Notes under the pieces: generated by a model | Told to the model about the DNA's origin: nothing | Database searches by the model: none | Seen by the model: only the letters and a program-made list of their open reading frames with translations | Program-made: the position numbers and the translations under genes | Source of the DNA: Cohaesibacter sp. | Lineage (GTDB): Bacteria > Pseudomonadota > Alphaproteobacteria > Rhizobiales > Cohaesibacteraceae | DNA: 64,000 nucleotides | Assembly (NCBI GenBank): GCA_025210795.1 | Contig: JAOAQZ010000038.1 | Location: forward strand, 19,861 to 83,860 | Direction of reading: 5' to 3' | In this document: positions 16,927 to 25,641 of the stretch, one piece after another | Layout: each line of letters opens with the position of its first letter | How positions within the stretch are numbered: position 1 is the stretch's first letter

Positions 16927-18057
16927 ATGATGACGCTTAAAGCCTCCTCAACTGGCCTTAAAAAATTGGCCAGCAAGATTGCTCTTCCCGCGCTGCTATT
17001 GTCAGCTATTGCCGGCACAAGCGCAGCCTCCGCGGCTCCAAAAGTTGTTACCACCATTGCTCCTGTTCACTCCATTACTCAGGCTATTCTTGGTGATGTG
17101 AGCAAAGCAGAAATGCTGGTGCCACAAAATGCGTCTCCCCACAGCACAGATTTTCGCCCTTCTCAGGCAAAAGCCCTGCAACAAGCTGATTTGGTTGTCT
17201 GGGTTGGTCCCGGCATCGAGACATTCCTCATCGACCCTTTGAAAACTCTGGCTAGCAAGGCCCATGTGCTGGAGTTGATGGATGCTAAAGGCATCAAGCG
17301 CCTAACAGTTCGCACCGGCGGCGACTGGGAGAAGCATAAGCATGATGATCATGATGATCACAAAGATCATGATCATGACAAAGAGGCTAAGCACGACGAC
17401 CATGATGATCACAAAGATCATGATCACGACAAAGAAGCTAAGCACGACGACCATGATGATCACAAAGATCATGATCATGACAAAGAGGCTAAGCACGATG
17501 ATCATGACGATCACAAAGATCATGATCATGACAAAGCTGGCACCGACAACCACATTTGGTTGGATCCACAAAATGGAATTGCCATGGCAGAAGCCATTGC
17601 AGCGGAATTGTCCGAGATCGATCCAGACAATGCCAAGATCTATGAGCAAAACAAAAATGCTTTGGTCGAAAAACTTGCAGCATTGATCAAAGACGGCAAG
17701 AAAGACCTCGCTCCATTGTCAAAGCGCCCATTTCTGGTCTTCCATGACGCCTATCAGTATCTGGAAGCACGCTTTGATCTGAGTGCAACCGGCTCCATCA
17801 TGCTGCAACCGGGCGTCGCCCCAGGGGCAGCGCGCGTTAAGGAAGTGCGCAAAAAACTGACCGATCTGAAGGCTGTTTGCTTGTTCACAGAACCACAATT
17901 CTCCGACAAGATCGTCCCGGTTCTGCTGGAAAATACACCCGCAAAACTCGGCTCACTCGACCCGATCGGCGCGACGCAAAAAGCCGGGGCTGATCTCTAT
18001 CTCAATCTGATCCGCTCCAATATCAAAGCTTTGAAGGAGTGCTTGTCAGCATCCTAA
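16927..18057 (+). CDS. znuA: Zinc ABC transporter substrate-binding protein
   Basis: The periplasmic zinc receptor (cluster 9 family) that hands zinc to ZnuBC, 376 residues. A signal peptide of about 37 residues ends near ASAAPKVVTT. Zinc-binding positions of the family are visible as His in APVHSITQAI, the HSTDFRPSQA segment and DNHIWLDPQN. Between the two lobes, residues 139-203 are four tandem copies of a 17-residue His/Asp/Lys unit, an unusually long charged loop thought to collect zinc. The C-terminal lobe has a pair of cysteines. No znuB or znuC lies beside it; transcription is likely monocistronic from the Zur-controlled promoter to the terminator at 18087. Confidence 0.95.
   Translation: MMTLKASSTGLKKLASKIALPALLLSAIAGTSAASAAPKVVTTIAPVHSITQAILGDVSKAEMLVPQNASPHSTDFRPSQAKALQQADLVVWVGPGIETFLIDPLKTLASKAHVLELMDAKGIKRLTVRTGGDWEKHKHDDHDDHKDHDHDKEAKHDDHDDHKDHDHDKEAKHDDHDDHKDHDHDKEAKHDDHDDHKDHDHDKAGTDNHIWLDPQNGIAMAEAIAAELSEIDPDNAKIYEQNKNALVEKLAALIKDGKKDLAPLSKRPFLVFHDAYQYLEARFDLSATGSIMLQPGVAPGAARVKEVRKKLTDLKAVCLFTEPQFSDKIVPVLLENTPAKLGSLDPIGATQKAGADLYLNLIRSNIKALKECLSAS
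17341..17535 (+). repeat. 51-bp tandem repeat within znuA, about 3.8 copies
   Basis: Units start at 17341, 17392, 17443 and 17494, the last one shortened. Each encodes HDDHDDHKDHDHDKEAK or its beginning. Copies differ by a few synonymous changes, which points to fairly recent duplication. Confidence 0.95.
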
Positions 18058-18086
18058 GCACCGATGCAAAATCACGGAAAAGAAAT

Positions 18087-18112
18087 AAGGGGCGGTTTAT
18101 CCGCCCCTTTTT
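18087..18112 (+). terminator. Intrinsic terminator after znuA
   Basis: AAGGGGCGG and CCGCCCCTT pair perfectly around TTTAT and are followed by T residues. Confidence 0.9.
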
Positions 18113-18139
18113 ACGATCTGAACTCTAATCTTTGATAGA

Positions 18140-18988
18140 TTATTCCGATCCATGCAAAAATGCAGGGCCATGCCCCAGAATATTTGGATCAATCTCACCA
18201 ATAGCCACTTCATCCTTGCCCTCATAATCGAGATTAAGCAGCAGATGACGCATCATATTGAGCCGTGCTCGGCGTTTGTCATTGGCTCGCAAAATAATCC
18301 ATGGGCTATGGGATGTATGGGTATGCTTGAGCATCAAATCCCGCGCCTTGGAGTAATCATCCCACTTATCAAGCGCTTTCAGATCAATCGGCGACAATTT
18401 CCAATGTTTAAGCAGGCTATGGCGCCGATCATGAAACCGGCGAAGCTGCATTTCCTGCCCAATATTGAGCCAGAATTTAAACAAACGGGTTCCGCTATCA
18501 AGGATCATTGTCTCAAACCGCGGCGCATCGTGCAAAAATACATCTCTTTGCTCTGGCGTGCAAAAGCCCATAACTGGCTCAACCCCTGCACGATTATACC
18601 AAGAGCGATCAAACAGAACGATTTCTCCTTGCGTTGGCAATTGCTGGGCATAGCGCTGAAAATACCACTGCCCCCGCTCCACATCGCTGGGTTTGGACAA
18701 GGCCACCACCCGCACATGCCGCGGATTGGTATATTGCGTCAGCGCCTTGATAGAGCCGCCTTTGCCTGCCGCATCGCGCCCTTCAAAGACAATCACAATC
18801 CGCTCATCATTAGCACGCGCCCATTCCTGCACCTTGACCATCTCGATTTGCAGCAGCTCAAGTGCCTCTTCATAAGAGGAACGCTTCAGCTTTTTGGCAT
18901 AGGGATAGCCGCCACTAGCCATCTTCCTTTCTTCCAGCTCTTTAGGGAAAACCGGATTATCAAGATCAAACATTTCAGGCGCAGACAT
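18140..18988 (-). CDS. ppk2: Polyphosphate kinase 2 (class I PPK2)
   Basis: Transfers phosphate between polyphosphate and nucleotides, usually making GTP or ATP from the diphosphate. The ATG at 18988 has GGAGAG a few bases upstream; an in-frame TTG at 19003 is less likely. The 282-residue product has the PPK2 Walker A motif FEGRDAAGKGG, the lid-type sequence TNPRHVRVVALSKPS, and the Walker B region VLFDRSWYNRAGVEPVMGF. One PPK2 domain of normal length is present, so class I or II. The direction of the reaction (synthesis or use of polyphosphate) cannot be read from sequence. It is alone, convergent with znuA. Confidence 0.93.
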   Translation of the reverse strand: MSAPEMFDLDNPVFPKELEERKMASGGYPYAKKLKRSSYEEALELLQIEMVKVQEWARANDERIVIVFEGRDAAGKGGSIKALTQYTNPRHVRVVALSKPSDVERGQWYFQRYAQQLPTQGEIVLFDRSWYNRAGVEPVMGFCTPEQRDVFLHDAPRFETMILDSGTRLFKFWLNIGQEMQLRRFHDRRHSLLKHWKLSPIDLKALDKWDDYSKARDLMLKHTHTSHSPWIILRANDKRRARLNMMRHLLLNLDYEGKDEVAIGEIDPNILGHGPAFLHGSE

Positions 18989-19295
18989 CACACTCTCCAG
19001 CAAATCATCAATCGCAACAAAGGCAGCTTAAAACCCGCGCCCCATAAATGCAAAGTGGGAACAGCATCATACGGGCAATTGAATTGCAGCCCTCCTACCC
19101 CTAATGTAGCCATATTGATTTGCTTTTTGCCGATCAAAAGGCTGCCTCCCGATTGAATGGAGGAGATTGTTAGGCCCAAATCGTGATTTAACACTCACCG
19201 CTGACGGTCTAACCCTATTATGACTGCGGGTTATCGCAAACAATCTTGATTGGAAAATTCCAAATCCTTATGGCCAAGGCCACAAACAGGCAGAC
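18989..19295. other. Divergent gap between ppk2 and mscS
   Basis: A 307-bp region that must contain the two divergent promoters. I see no convincing reading frame, RNA or hairpin in it. Confidence 0.4.
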
Positions 19296-21893
19296 ATGAC
19301 AGACAACACTCTTGCGGCACATCGCTTATTTTTCCGCCTCACCCAATTTTCATCGCTGGTTTTTGCAATTTGCTTGATGCTGCTTACAAGCATGTGGCCC
19401 GCCAATGCCCAGACCGCCAATGCACCGCAAGATCTGGGCAAACGGATCGGCGAGCTGACAAGCCAGCTTGATCAAGCAGAAAAGACCCTAGGGTTTGAAG
19501 GTCTCACGGCAGAAGGCTTTAGCAATTTATCGAAAGAATTGTCAGCCATACGCGAAGAAGCAACCAAGCATGAAAGCAGCCTGACGCCTCTTGCCAACGA
19601 AACCAAGGCGCAGATTGACGCCTTGACCTTACCGCCAAACGAAGAGAAAGCTCCCCCCAAAGAGGGCGAAGCTCCTGCGGAAACAGCACCAACTGCCACC
19701 GAAGAAAGCGAAGCTCTTAAAGCCAAACGAGAGAAACTCACCCGTCAATATACCGCCCAGCAAAGCCAGCTTACCCTCATCAAAGCCATTTTGGTCCGTA
19801 CTCAGCAATTACAAAACCGTATCACGCTGGCACTGGAAGACCGCTTCACCCGTCAGCTTTTTGAGCGCTCGGGCACCATTCTCAATCCACTTCTTTGGGC
19901 GCGAGGCCTGTCCGGTCTTGGCACCCTGTGGGACAGCACCCTCTTTTTGGCCAATGACTGGTTTTCCTTCCTCTCCCACAAGGCAACCGACAAGATCTGG
20001 CAGGTCTTTGGCATGGCCTTGCTGGTAGCAATCCTCATCATCGGCCCGTTGCGCTATTTGCTTTATTCGGGCATGTCACGCCTTGCCAGCCTGAGCCACC
20101 CCACCGCATTGCAAAAAAGCAGCCATGCCCTATGGTCCATCATCGTCTATACCACGGTGCCATTTGCCAGCATGGTCGGCATCATTCTCGTGTTGCGAAA
20201 TGCCAATCTCATCCCCTTGCGGGTTGAGCAAATTGCTGAATTGCTGGTAACCGTCGTCTTCCTGACAGCCCTTAGCTATGGCATTTTGCGCGCGCTTCTC
20301 GCCCCGCAAAAGCCGAATTACCGCCTTTTAAACCTTGAAACACCCAAAGCCACAAAATTGTTTGGCATCGGGCTTTTGCTCATCGCCACCTATACCTTGC
20401 AGGCTTCCTATCAACCGTTCAGCGAAGTTTTGATCGGACCCCTTGAGACAACCATTCTGGTGCGCGGCTTCACCTCCATCATCGCAGCCCTTCTCATCTG
20501 GGCCGGATTGCGTCTAGCCATTTCAGGGCCCGATAAAACAGCCGAGGAAGCTTCCTCTTCACCACAAGGTGCCGCGCGACTTCAGTCAGACAGCTTCATG
20601 CTGCCAGGCTTTATCTTGCTGTTACGGCCAATCATCTGGCTTAGTTGCATCATCATCATTGCAGCCCCCATTCTTGGCTATGTCTCGCTCGGCTCATTCC
20701 TTGCCGAACAATTGGCCCGTATTTTTGTAACCCTTGCCCTGCTTGGTATCCTGACCGGCTTTATCGACAATTTCCTGTTGGAAAATCTCGATCATCAAAC
20801 AAACCGGGTCCAACAAATGGCCCGCTCCATGGGGCTAAAGGCCAGCACCTTGAGCCAAATGGGAGTGCTCTTGAACGGGGCTTTGCGCATCTTGCTCTAT
20901 TGCCTTGCAGCCCTTTTGATCTTCGCTCCTTGGGGTTGGCAATCGGCTGATCTGGTATCGGCCATTCGCACCGGCACCCTTAATTTACAATTTGGCGATT
21001 TGAAAATCTCGCCCATCGGCATTATGGGCGCCATTTTTGTCTTCGTCGCTGCTTTGGTTCTGGTCAAGGGCATCCAGCGCTGGATGGAGAAACGCCTACT
21101 GCCCAGCACCAATCTTGACCCCGGCCTTAAAAACTCCCTTCACACCAGCGTTGGCTATGTCGGCTTCATCATTGCTGTCATGCTGGCCTTTTCCTATCTC
21201 GGAATCGACCTCTCCAATCTTGCTCTTGTGGCTGGTGCCCTATCGGTGGGTATCGGTTTTGGCCTTCAAAGCATCGTCAACAATTTCGTCTCCGGTCTCA
21301 TTCTCCTTGTCGAACGCCCCATCAAAACCGGTGATTGGGTCGTGGTGGGCAGCGATCAGGGTTACGTGAAAAAGATCTCGGTACGGGCAACAAAGATCGA
21401 GACCTTTGACAAGGCAACGGTCATCGTTCCCAATTCCGATCTCATCTCCAACAGGGTGATGAACTGGATGCATAACGGCTCCATGGGGCGGATCATCATC
21501 CCCCTTGGTGTCTCTTATGATGCCGACCCAGAGCAAGTGAAAGAAATCCTTCTGCGCATTGCCGAAGAGTCCGAGCATATTGCAAGCTATCCGGCCCCAT
21601 CGGTCTATTTTATGGACTTTGGCGCATCCTCGCTTGATTTCCAGCTGCGCTGTTACATCCAAAATATCGACAATTCCCTCTCGGCCAAAAGCGCCCTGCG
21701 CTTTGCCATCTTCAAAGCCATGAAAGAGGCAAAGATCGAAATTCCTTTCCCTCAGCAGGATATTCATGTGCGCTCCATCACCTCAAACACCCTTGATGAT
21801 CGAGAGGTTTTGATAGAGACTCCAAAGCGGAAATCGGCTCATAAAATGAGTCAGGATGAAGTGGACCTGGACGGAGACGGCAGTGATTACTAG
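19296..21893 (+). CDS. Large MscS-family mechanosensitive channel with N-terminal DUF3772-like region
   Basis: An inner-membrane channel expected to open on membrane tension during osmotic downshock. The 865-residue protein has an N-terminal signal sequence (to about residue 43, ANAQTANA), a periplasmic coiled-coil part with an Ala/Pro/Glu-rich linker near 120-150, about ten membrane helices, and a C-terminal MscS core. The core is marked by LVAGALSVGIGFGLQSIVNN, NFVSGLILLVERPIKTGDWV and a soluble beta/alpha vestibule ending in FPQQDIHVRS. Its size is like KefA/MscK-type proteins and alphaproteobacterial DUF3772 channels. A small CAP-domain gene overlaps its 3' end. Confidence 0.9.
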   Translation: MTDNTLAAHRLFFRLTQFSSLVFAICLMLLTSMWPANAQTANAPQDLGKRIGELTSQLDQAEKTLGFEGLTAEGFSNLSKELSAIREEATKHESSLTPLANETKAQIDALTLPPNEEKAPPKEGEAPAETAPTATEESEALKAKREKLTRQYTAQQSQLTLIKAILVRTQQLQNRITLALEDRFTRQLFERSGTILNPLLWARGLSGLGTLWDSTLFLANDWFSFLSHKATDKIWQVFGMALLVAILIIGPLRYLLYSGMSRLASLSHPTALQKSSHALWSIIVYTTVPFASMVGIILVLRNANLIPLRVEQIAELLVTVVFLTALSYGILRALLAPQKPNYRLLNLETPKATKLFGIGLLLIATYTLQASYQPFSEVLIGPLETTILVRGFTSIIAALLIWAGLRLAISGPDKTAEEASSSPQGAARLQSDSFMLPGFILLLRPIIWLSCIIIIAAPILGYVSLGSFLAEQLARIFVTLALLGILTGFIDNFLLENLDHQTNRVQQMARSMGLKASTLSQMGVLLNGALRILLYCLAALLIFAPWGWQSADLVSAIRTGTLNLQFGDLKISPIGIMGAIFVFVAALVLVKGIQRWMEKRLLPSTNLDPGLKNSLHTSVGYVGFIIAVMLAFSYLGIDLSNLALVAGALSVGIGFGLQSIVNNFVSGLILLVERPIKTGDWVVVGSDQGYVKKISVRATKIETFDKATVIVPNSDLISNRVMNWMHNGSMGRIIIPLGVSYDADPEQVKEILLRIAEESEHIASYPAPSVYFMDFGASSLDFQLRCYIQNIDNSLSAKSALRFAIFKAMKEAKIEIPFPQQDIHVRSITSNTLDDREVLIETPKRKSAHKMSQDEVDLDGDGSDY

Positions 21894-22545
21894 AGCAAAA
21901 TCCCCACACTCCCCAAAGGAAAATGCGATCCAGCGCCGCACCAGCCGTGGGCATTTGCCCCAAGCTTTCAAACTGGCTGGCAGCCTGACGCTTGCCCTTT
22001 GCCTTGCTGGCTGCCTTGAGACCACAAAACCGCCCGAGCAGCCGCTTTATCAAAGGCTCAATCAAGGTCAGGTCAGCGTCAATCCGCAAGCTGCCCTTAA
22101 TCTCATCAATGATTATCGCGCCAACAAGGGCCTTGCCCCTTTAAGCCTTGAGCCGCGCCTGATGGCAGCCGCACAAGAGCAGGCCAACGGCATGGCAGAT
22201 GCCGGCAAGGTGCGCCACTCACTCAAGCAGACGCAAACCCTGCCCAAACGCCTCAAACGGATCGGATATGACTATCAGACCGCGGTTGAAAATGTCAGTG
22301 CAGGCTATTGGACCTTGGCTGAAGCCTTCTCGGGCTGGCGCGATTCAAAAAACCACAACAAGAATATGCTCAATCCCAAGGTCACCCATATGGGCATTGC
22401 AACACGCTATAAACCCAATGCCAAATATGGGGTTTTCTGGGCTATGGTTCTAGCCAAACCCTCCGCGCCTCCTATGCCGCTGCCGCGCGAGAAAAGCGAT
22501 AAAACCAGCCTTTCCATCGGTAGCCTCACCATTCCAGTGCGCTAG
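21883..22545 (+). CDS. CAP/SCP-domain lipoprotein
   Basis: A 220-residue secreted protein with a CAP (SCP/PR-1) domain, family CYSTM-free bacterial type. The GTG at 21883 has GGAG 6 bases upstream and overlaps the end of mscS by 11 bp; an ATG at 21856 would overlap more and has a poorer site. The signal segment TLALCLAGC provides a lipobox (LAGC). The domain shows LNLINDYRANKGLAPLSLEPRL, HSLKQTQTLPKRL, AVENVSAGYWTLAEAFSGWRDSKNHNKNML and MGIATRYK, the CAP signature order. In bacteria the role is generally unknown; binding of lipids or peptidoglycan has been proposed for relatives. Coupling to mscS suggests an envelope role. Confidence 0.85.
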   Translation: MITRAKSPHSPKENAIQRRTSRGHLPQAFKLAGSLTLALCLAGCLETTKPPEQPLYQRLNQGQVSVNPQAALNLINDYRANKGLAPLSLEPRLMAAAQEQANGMADAGKVRHSLKQTQTLPKRLKRIGYDYQTAVENVSAGYWTLAEAFSGWRDSKNHNKNMLNPKVTHMGIATRYKPNAKYGVFWAMVLAKPSAPPMPLPREKSDKTSLSIGSLTIPVR

Positions 22546-22564
22546 AGCTTGGCCGAAGAGAGAA

Positions 22565-22592
22565 ATTTGGCATCTGCACCCGGATGCCAAAT
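22565..22592 (+). terminator. Hairpin after the CAP lipoprotein gene
   Basis: ATTTGGCATC and GATGCCAAAT form a perfect 10-bp stem around an 8-base loop. The T tract is weak, so termination may be Rho-assisted. Confidence 0.5.
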
Positions 22593-22717
22593 GCTGTTCC
22601 CTCATGAAGGCATGAGCCAAACCTGCAAAAGTCGATCTCCCTTTTTCCCCCAAAGGCTGCTAGCGTGCGGCCAGTTCAAGTTTCAGGGCATCGTCTCGTA
22701 AGTCGGGTAAGGGCAGC

Positions 22718-24337
22718 ATGTTAAATTATAACAGTGATTACAATCACCTGTATGAGACCTTCGAGTGGGGCCTGCCTGAATATTATAATATCGGGGTGGA
22801 TGTCTGCGACCGCTGGGCCGAAAAAGAACCCGACCGCATAGCCCTTTATCACCGCAAAGAAGATGGCTCGGTCACTCCTATCACCTATGGCCAGATGCGC
22901 GATCAATCCAACCAGTTGGCCAATTGCCTTAAAAATGCAAGCATTCAGCAAGGGGACCGGGTGGCCCTGCTGCTGCCGCAAAGCCCGCAAACGGCCATTG
23001 CTCACATCGCCCTTTACAAAATGGGGGCGATTGCGGTGCCCATTGCGATCCTGTTTGGCGAAGATGCCCTTCAGTACCGGCTAGAAGATTCAGGGGCTAC
23101 TGCCTTGCTCACTTCATGGGATCAGGTCGAGCGGATCGATACGCTGCGTCCCTCCCTCCCAAATCTCACCCATATTCTCACCACCGATAAAGCCGCACCA
23201 AAAGCCGAGCTTTTTTGGAAGAGAGATGTTGAGAGTGAGAGCTGCGATTTCCCCCCCCTTGCAACAAAACCGCAAGATCCCGCGCTGATGATCTATACCT
23301 CGGGCACCACAGGCCGCGCCAAAGGGGCCCTGCATGGTCATCAAGTGCTGCTTGGCCATTTGCCCGGCGTTCAAATGCCGCATAATTTTTTGCCCCAAGA
23401 GGGAGATTTGTTCTGGACCCCGTCTGACTGGGCATGGGCCGGGGGGCTGCTGAACTGCCTTTTGCCATGCCTTCATTTCGGCGTTCCGGTCATTGCCTAT
23501 AAATTTCCCAAATTCGACCCCGAAGCCGCCTTTGCCCTGATGGCCGAGATGAAAGTGCGCAACACCTATATGCCGCCAACGGCCATTCGCCTGCTTCGCT
23601 CGGTCAAAGATCCGGGGAAACGGTATAATCTGGTCCTGCGCTCTTTTGGCTCAGGCGGCGAAAGCCTTGGGCGGGAAGTGGTAGACTGGGCCCAAAAAGA
23701 ACTGGGCATTGCCATCAACGAATCCTATGGCCAGACAGAATGCAATCTCATGCTCGGCTCTTGCGCCGATATCGGTATTTTCAAGCCCGGAGCCATCGGC
23801 AAGCAAATTCCCGGCCATCACGTTGCCATTATCGACGCACAAGGCAATGAGCTTCCAGCAAACAGCTTGGGCAAGATCGCCGTAAAATCCCCCAATCCGG
23901 TCATGTTCCTTCATTATTGGAACCGGCCCGAGGCAACAAAAGAGAAATATATCAAGGATTGGCTGATCACCGGTGATCAGGGTTATCAGGATGAAGAGGG
24001 CTATATCTTTTTTGTCGGGCGGGATGATGATGTCATCACATCGGCAGGCTATCGTATTGGCCCGGGCGAAATTGAAGATTGCCTGATCGGCCATCCCGCC
24101 GTCTCACTCTGCGCTGTCGTTGGCAAGGACGATCCCATCCGCACTCAAATCGTAAAAGCCTATATCGTGCTGCATGATGACTATAAGGAAAGCGCAGAAC
24201 TGACCAAGGATATCCAATCCTATGTCCGCACCCGTCTTGCCGCACATGAATATCCGCGCGAAATCTCCTATCTTAATCATCTTCCCATGACGACCACCGG
24301 TAAGATCATCCGCCGAAAGCTCAAAGACCAGCCTTAA
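22718..24337 (+). CDS. AMP-forming acyl-CoA synthetase
   Basis: Activates a carboxylic acid to its CoA thioester through an acyl-adenylate, 539 residues. Motifs are MIYTSGTTGRAKGALHG (P-loop), SFGSGGESLGREV, the ESYGQTECN adenylate-binding A5 motif, TGDQGYQDEEGYIFFVGRDDD and the C-terminal PMTTTGKIIRRKL with the catalytic Lys. Its length and the GYRIGPGEIE motif place it near medium/short-chain synthetases of the Acs/PrpE/MACS group, but the chain length cannot be read. It is a single gene. It may feed acids into the acyl-CoA pathways encoded further right (inference). Confidence 0.92.
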   Translation: MLNYNSDYNHLYETFEWGLPEYYNIGVDVCDRWAEKEPDRIALYHRKEDGSVTPITYGQMRDQSNQLANCLKNASIQQGDRVALLLPQSPQTAIAHIALYKMGAIAVPIAILFGEDALQYRLEDSGATALLTSWDQVERIDTLRPSLPNLTHILTTDKAAPKAELFWKRDVESESCDFPPLATKPQDPALMIYTSGTTGRAKGALHGHQVLLGHLPGVQMPHNFLPQEGDLFWTPSDWAWAGGLLNCLLPCLHFGVPVIAYKFPKFDPEAAFALMAEMKVRNTYMPPTAIRLLRSVKDPGKRYNLVLRSFGSGGESLGREVVDWAQKELGIAINESYGQTECNLMLGSCADIGIFKPGAIGKQIPGHHVAIIDAQGNELPANSLGKIAVKSPNPVMFLHYWNRPEATKEKYIKDWLITGDQGYQDEEGYIFFVGRDDDVITSAGYRIGPGEIEDCLIGHPAVSLCAVVGKDDPIRTQIVKAYIVLHDDYKESAELTKDIQSYVRTRLAAHEYPREISYLNHLPMTTTGKIIRRKLKDQP

Positions 24338-24355
24338 AGCCCTGTACGGGCACGA

Positions 24356-25441
24356 TCAGCGGCGCAAAAGCTGTTTGGCAGAGGCGCGAAGTTGATCATA
24401 GCTGCGATAATAAAGCGCAGCTTGCCGTGCCTGTCGCGCGCCTTTGAGACCAAGAGGCACCAAAAGGCTGGCCATGGCGCGCCGATGAGGCCAGATATGA
24501 TCCACCATCGGATGCCCCTGCGTGGCAAGACTATCAATGAAGGTAAGATCAGGATCTTTCAAAGCCTGTTTTGAAAGATCAAGCATGATCTGAACACCAG
24601 GGGAAAAGCGCGCAAAGGTCGGATCATAGCCAATTTTCCAGGTAAAAAGCCCTGCCCCCGCCTTTAAAGAAATCAGGCTCGCAACCGGCTGATCTCCAAC
24701 CTTTATCCAGTCAATCCGGGCAGATCCATCCGCCACCATGTCTGGCAGGAAAGCCTCAACAAAGGCTTTGGTATCTGGATTTGAGACAAGAGCAGTCCCG
24801 CGCTGGCCCTTCCAGCCAGCAGCCTCCAGCGCAAAGAAATGCTCAAGGCTTTCTTCAAGCCCGCTTTGGCAGTCACTTCCTTCAGCCGTGCTACAGCTAG
24901 AAACCGGCCCGATATCACCCAACCGCCGCAATTGGCGCTGATATTCTTTGCGCTTTTTGGCCCGCAGGTTAAGCCCGCCATGGGGCTGGCCCCGATCAAG
25001 AGAAAGGCATGCCCGCTCATGGGTGCGGATGGGAAGAACAGAGCCCCAGCCTTTTTGCGCGCACCAGCGCGAAAGCCAGTGCATGTGCTGTTCCTCCGCC
25101 GGAAAAAAAGGCCAAAACAAAAGCTGCGCCTTGGCATCCTCCAAGGCTAGATTTGAAAATTCATCCAGAAATTCGCCAAAATCTTTTTCGCTGAGATCAG
25201 CCATCTTCGATTGAGCTGGGGATAAAACACCCCCTAAAGGCGCATAATCATGGGCCCAGACCCGCAGCATGGGCGCTCGCGCCAAAAAAAGTGGGCGACA
25301 AACCTCAAAGGAAACAGATAAAGAGCCAGCGCTGAATGTCTTTAAATCCGGTGCCTGCAAATAACGCTGCCCCGCCTCAACAAAGGCCGGATGCAAAAAG
25401 GGGCTGGAAAGGGACAGAATATCAGACAAGCAAAGCTCCAT
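24356..25441 (-). CDS. GNAT-superfamily protein of the CelD/BcsL type
   Basis: A 361-residue protein with the layout of CelD/BcsL-like acetyltransferases. A poorly conserved N-terminal half is followed by a second GNAT-like half containing LRAKKRKEYQRQLRRLGD, EHFFALEAAGWKGQRGTAL, WIKVGDQPVASLISLKAGAGLFTWKIGYDP and FSPGVQIMLDLSKQAL. Family members are linked to exopolysaccharide or cellulose loci, where they may acylate sugars, though direct biochemical evidence is thin. Here no polysaccharide genes are adjacent, so the substrate is unknown. It is convergent with the acyl-CoA synthetase gene and 18 bp from it. Confidence 0.78.
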   Translation of the reverse strand: MELCLSDILSLSSPFLHPAFVEAGQRYLQAPDLKTFSAGSLSVSFEVCRPLFLARAPMLRVWAHDYAPLGGVLSPAQSKMADLSEKDFGEFLDEFSNLALEDAKAQLLFWPFFPAEEQHMHWLSRWCAQKGWGSVLPIRTHERACLSLDRGQPHGGLNLRAKKRKEYQRQLRRLGDIGPVSSCSTAEGSDCQSGLEESLEHFFALEAAGWKGQRGTALVSNPDTKAFVEAFLPDMVADGSARIDWIKVGDQPVASLISLKAGAGLFTWKIGYDPTFARFSPGVQIMLDLSKQALKDPDLTFIDSLATQGHPMVDHIWPHRRAMASLLVPLGLKGARQARQAALYYRSYDQLRASAKQLLRR

Positions 25442-25583
25442 AATGCTTCAGTGCGCCGATGGCCCTCCCCATTTGGCGAGCAACTTTTGCACCAGAGGAG
25501 AGAAACACACAGGCATTATGCCGCAAGAACCTAGCTTGAATCCTAATAGAAAAAATTTTGAGGATCTTGATAACAGCCTCAAT

Positions 25584-25619
25584 CAAAAAAAGCCGGATCC
25601 AAAGGACCCGGCTTTTTTT
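25584..25619 (-). terminator. Intrinsic terminator after ccr
   Basis: Read on minus, AGCCGGGTCC and GGATCCGGCT pair with one mismatch, flanked by runs of A and T. It follows the ccr stop by 23 bases. Confidence 0.85.
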
Positions 25620-25641
25620 AAAATTCTAGCGTTTAAAACGC

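Noticed and set aside
17341..17535. Tandem repeat considered as a CRISPR-like array
   Set aside because: Units are contiguous without spacers and in frame in znuA; no cas genes are present in the window.
17302..17649. Minus-strand hydrophobic frame over znuA
   Set aside because: It is the reverse of the His/Asp repeat and reads as repeated Val/Ile/Met, a by-product of the codons, not a membrane protein.
20897..21767. Antisense frames over mscS
   Set aside because: Shadows of a long, well-supported channel gene.
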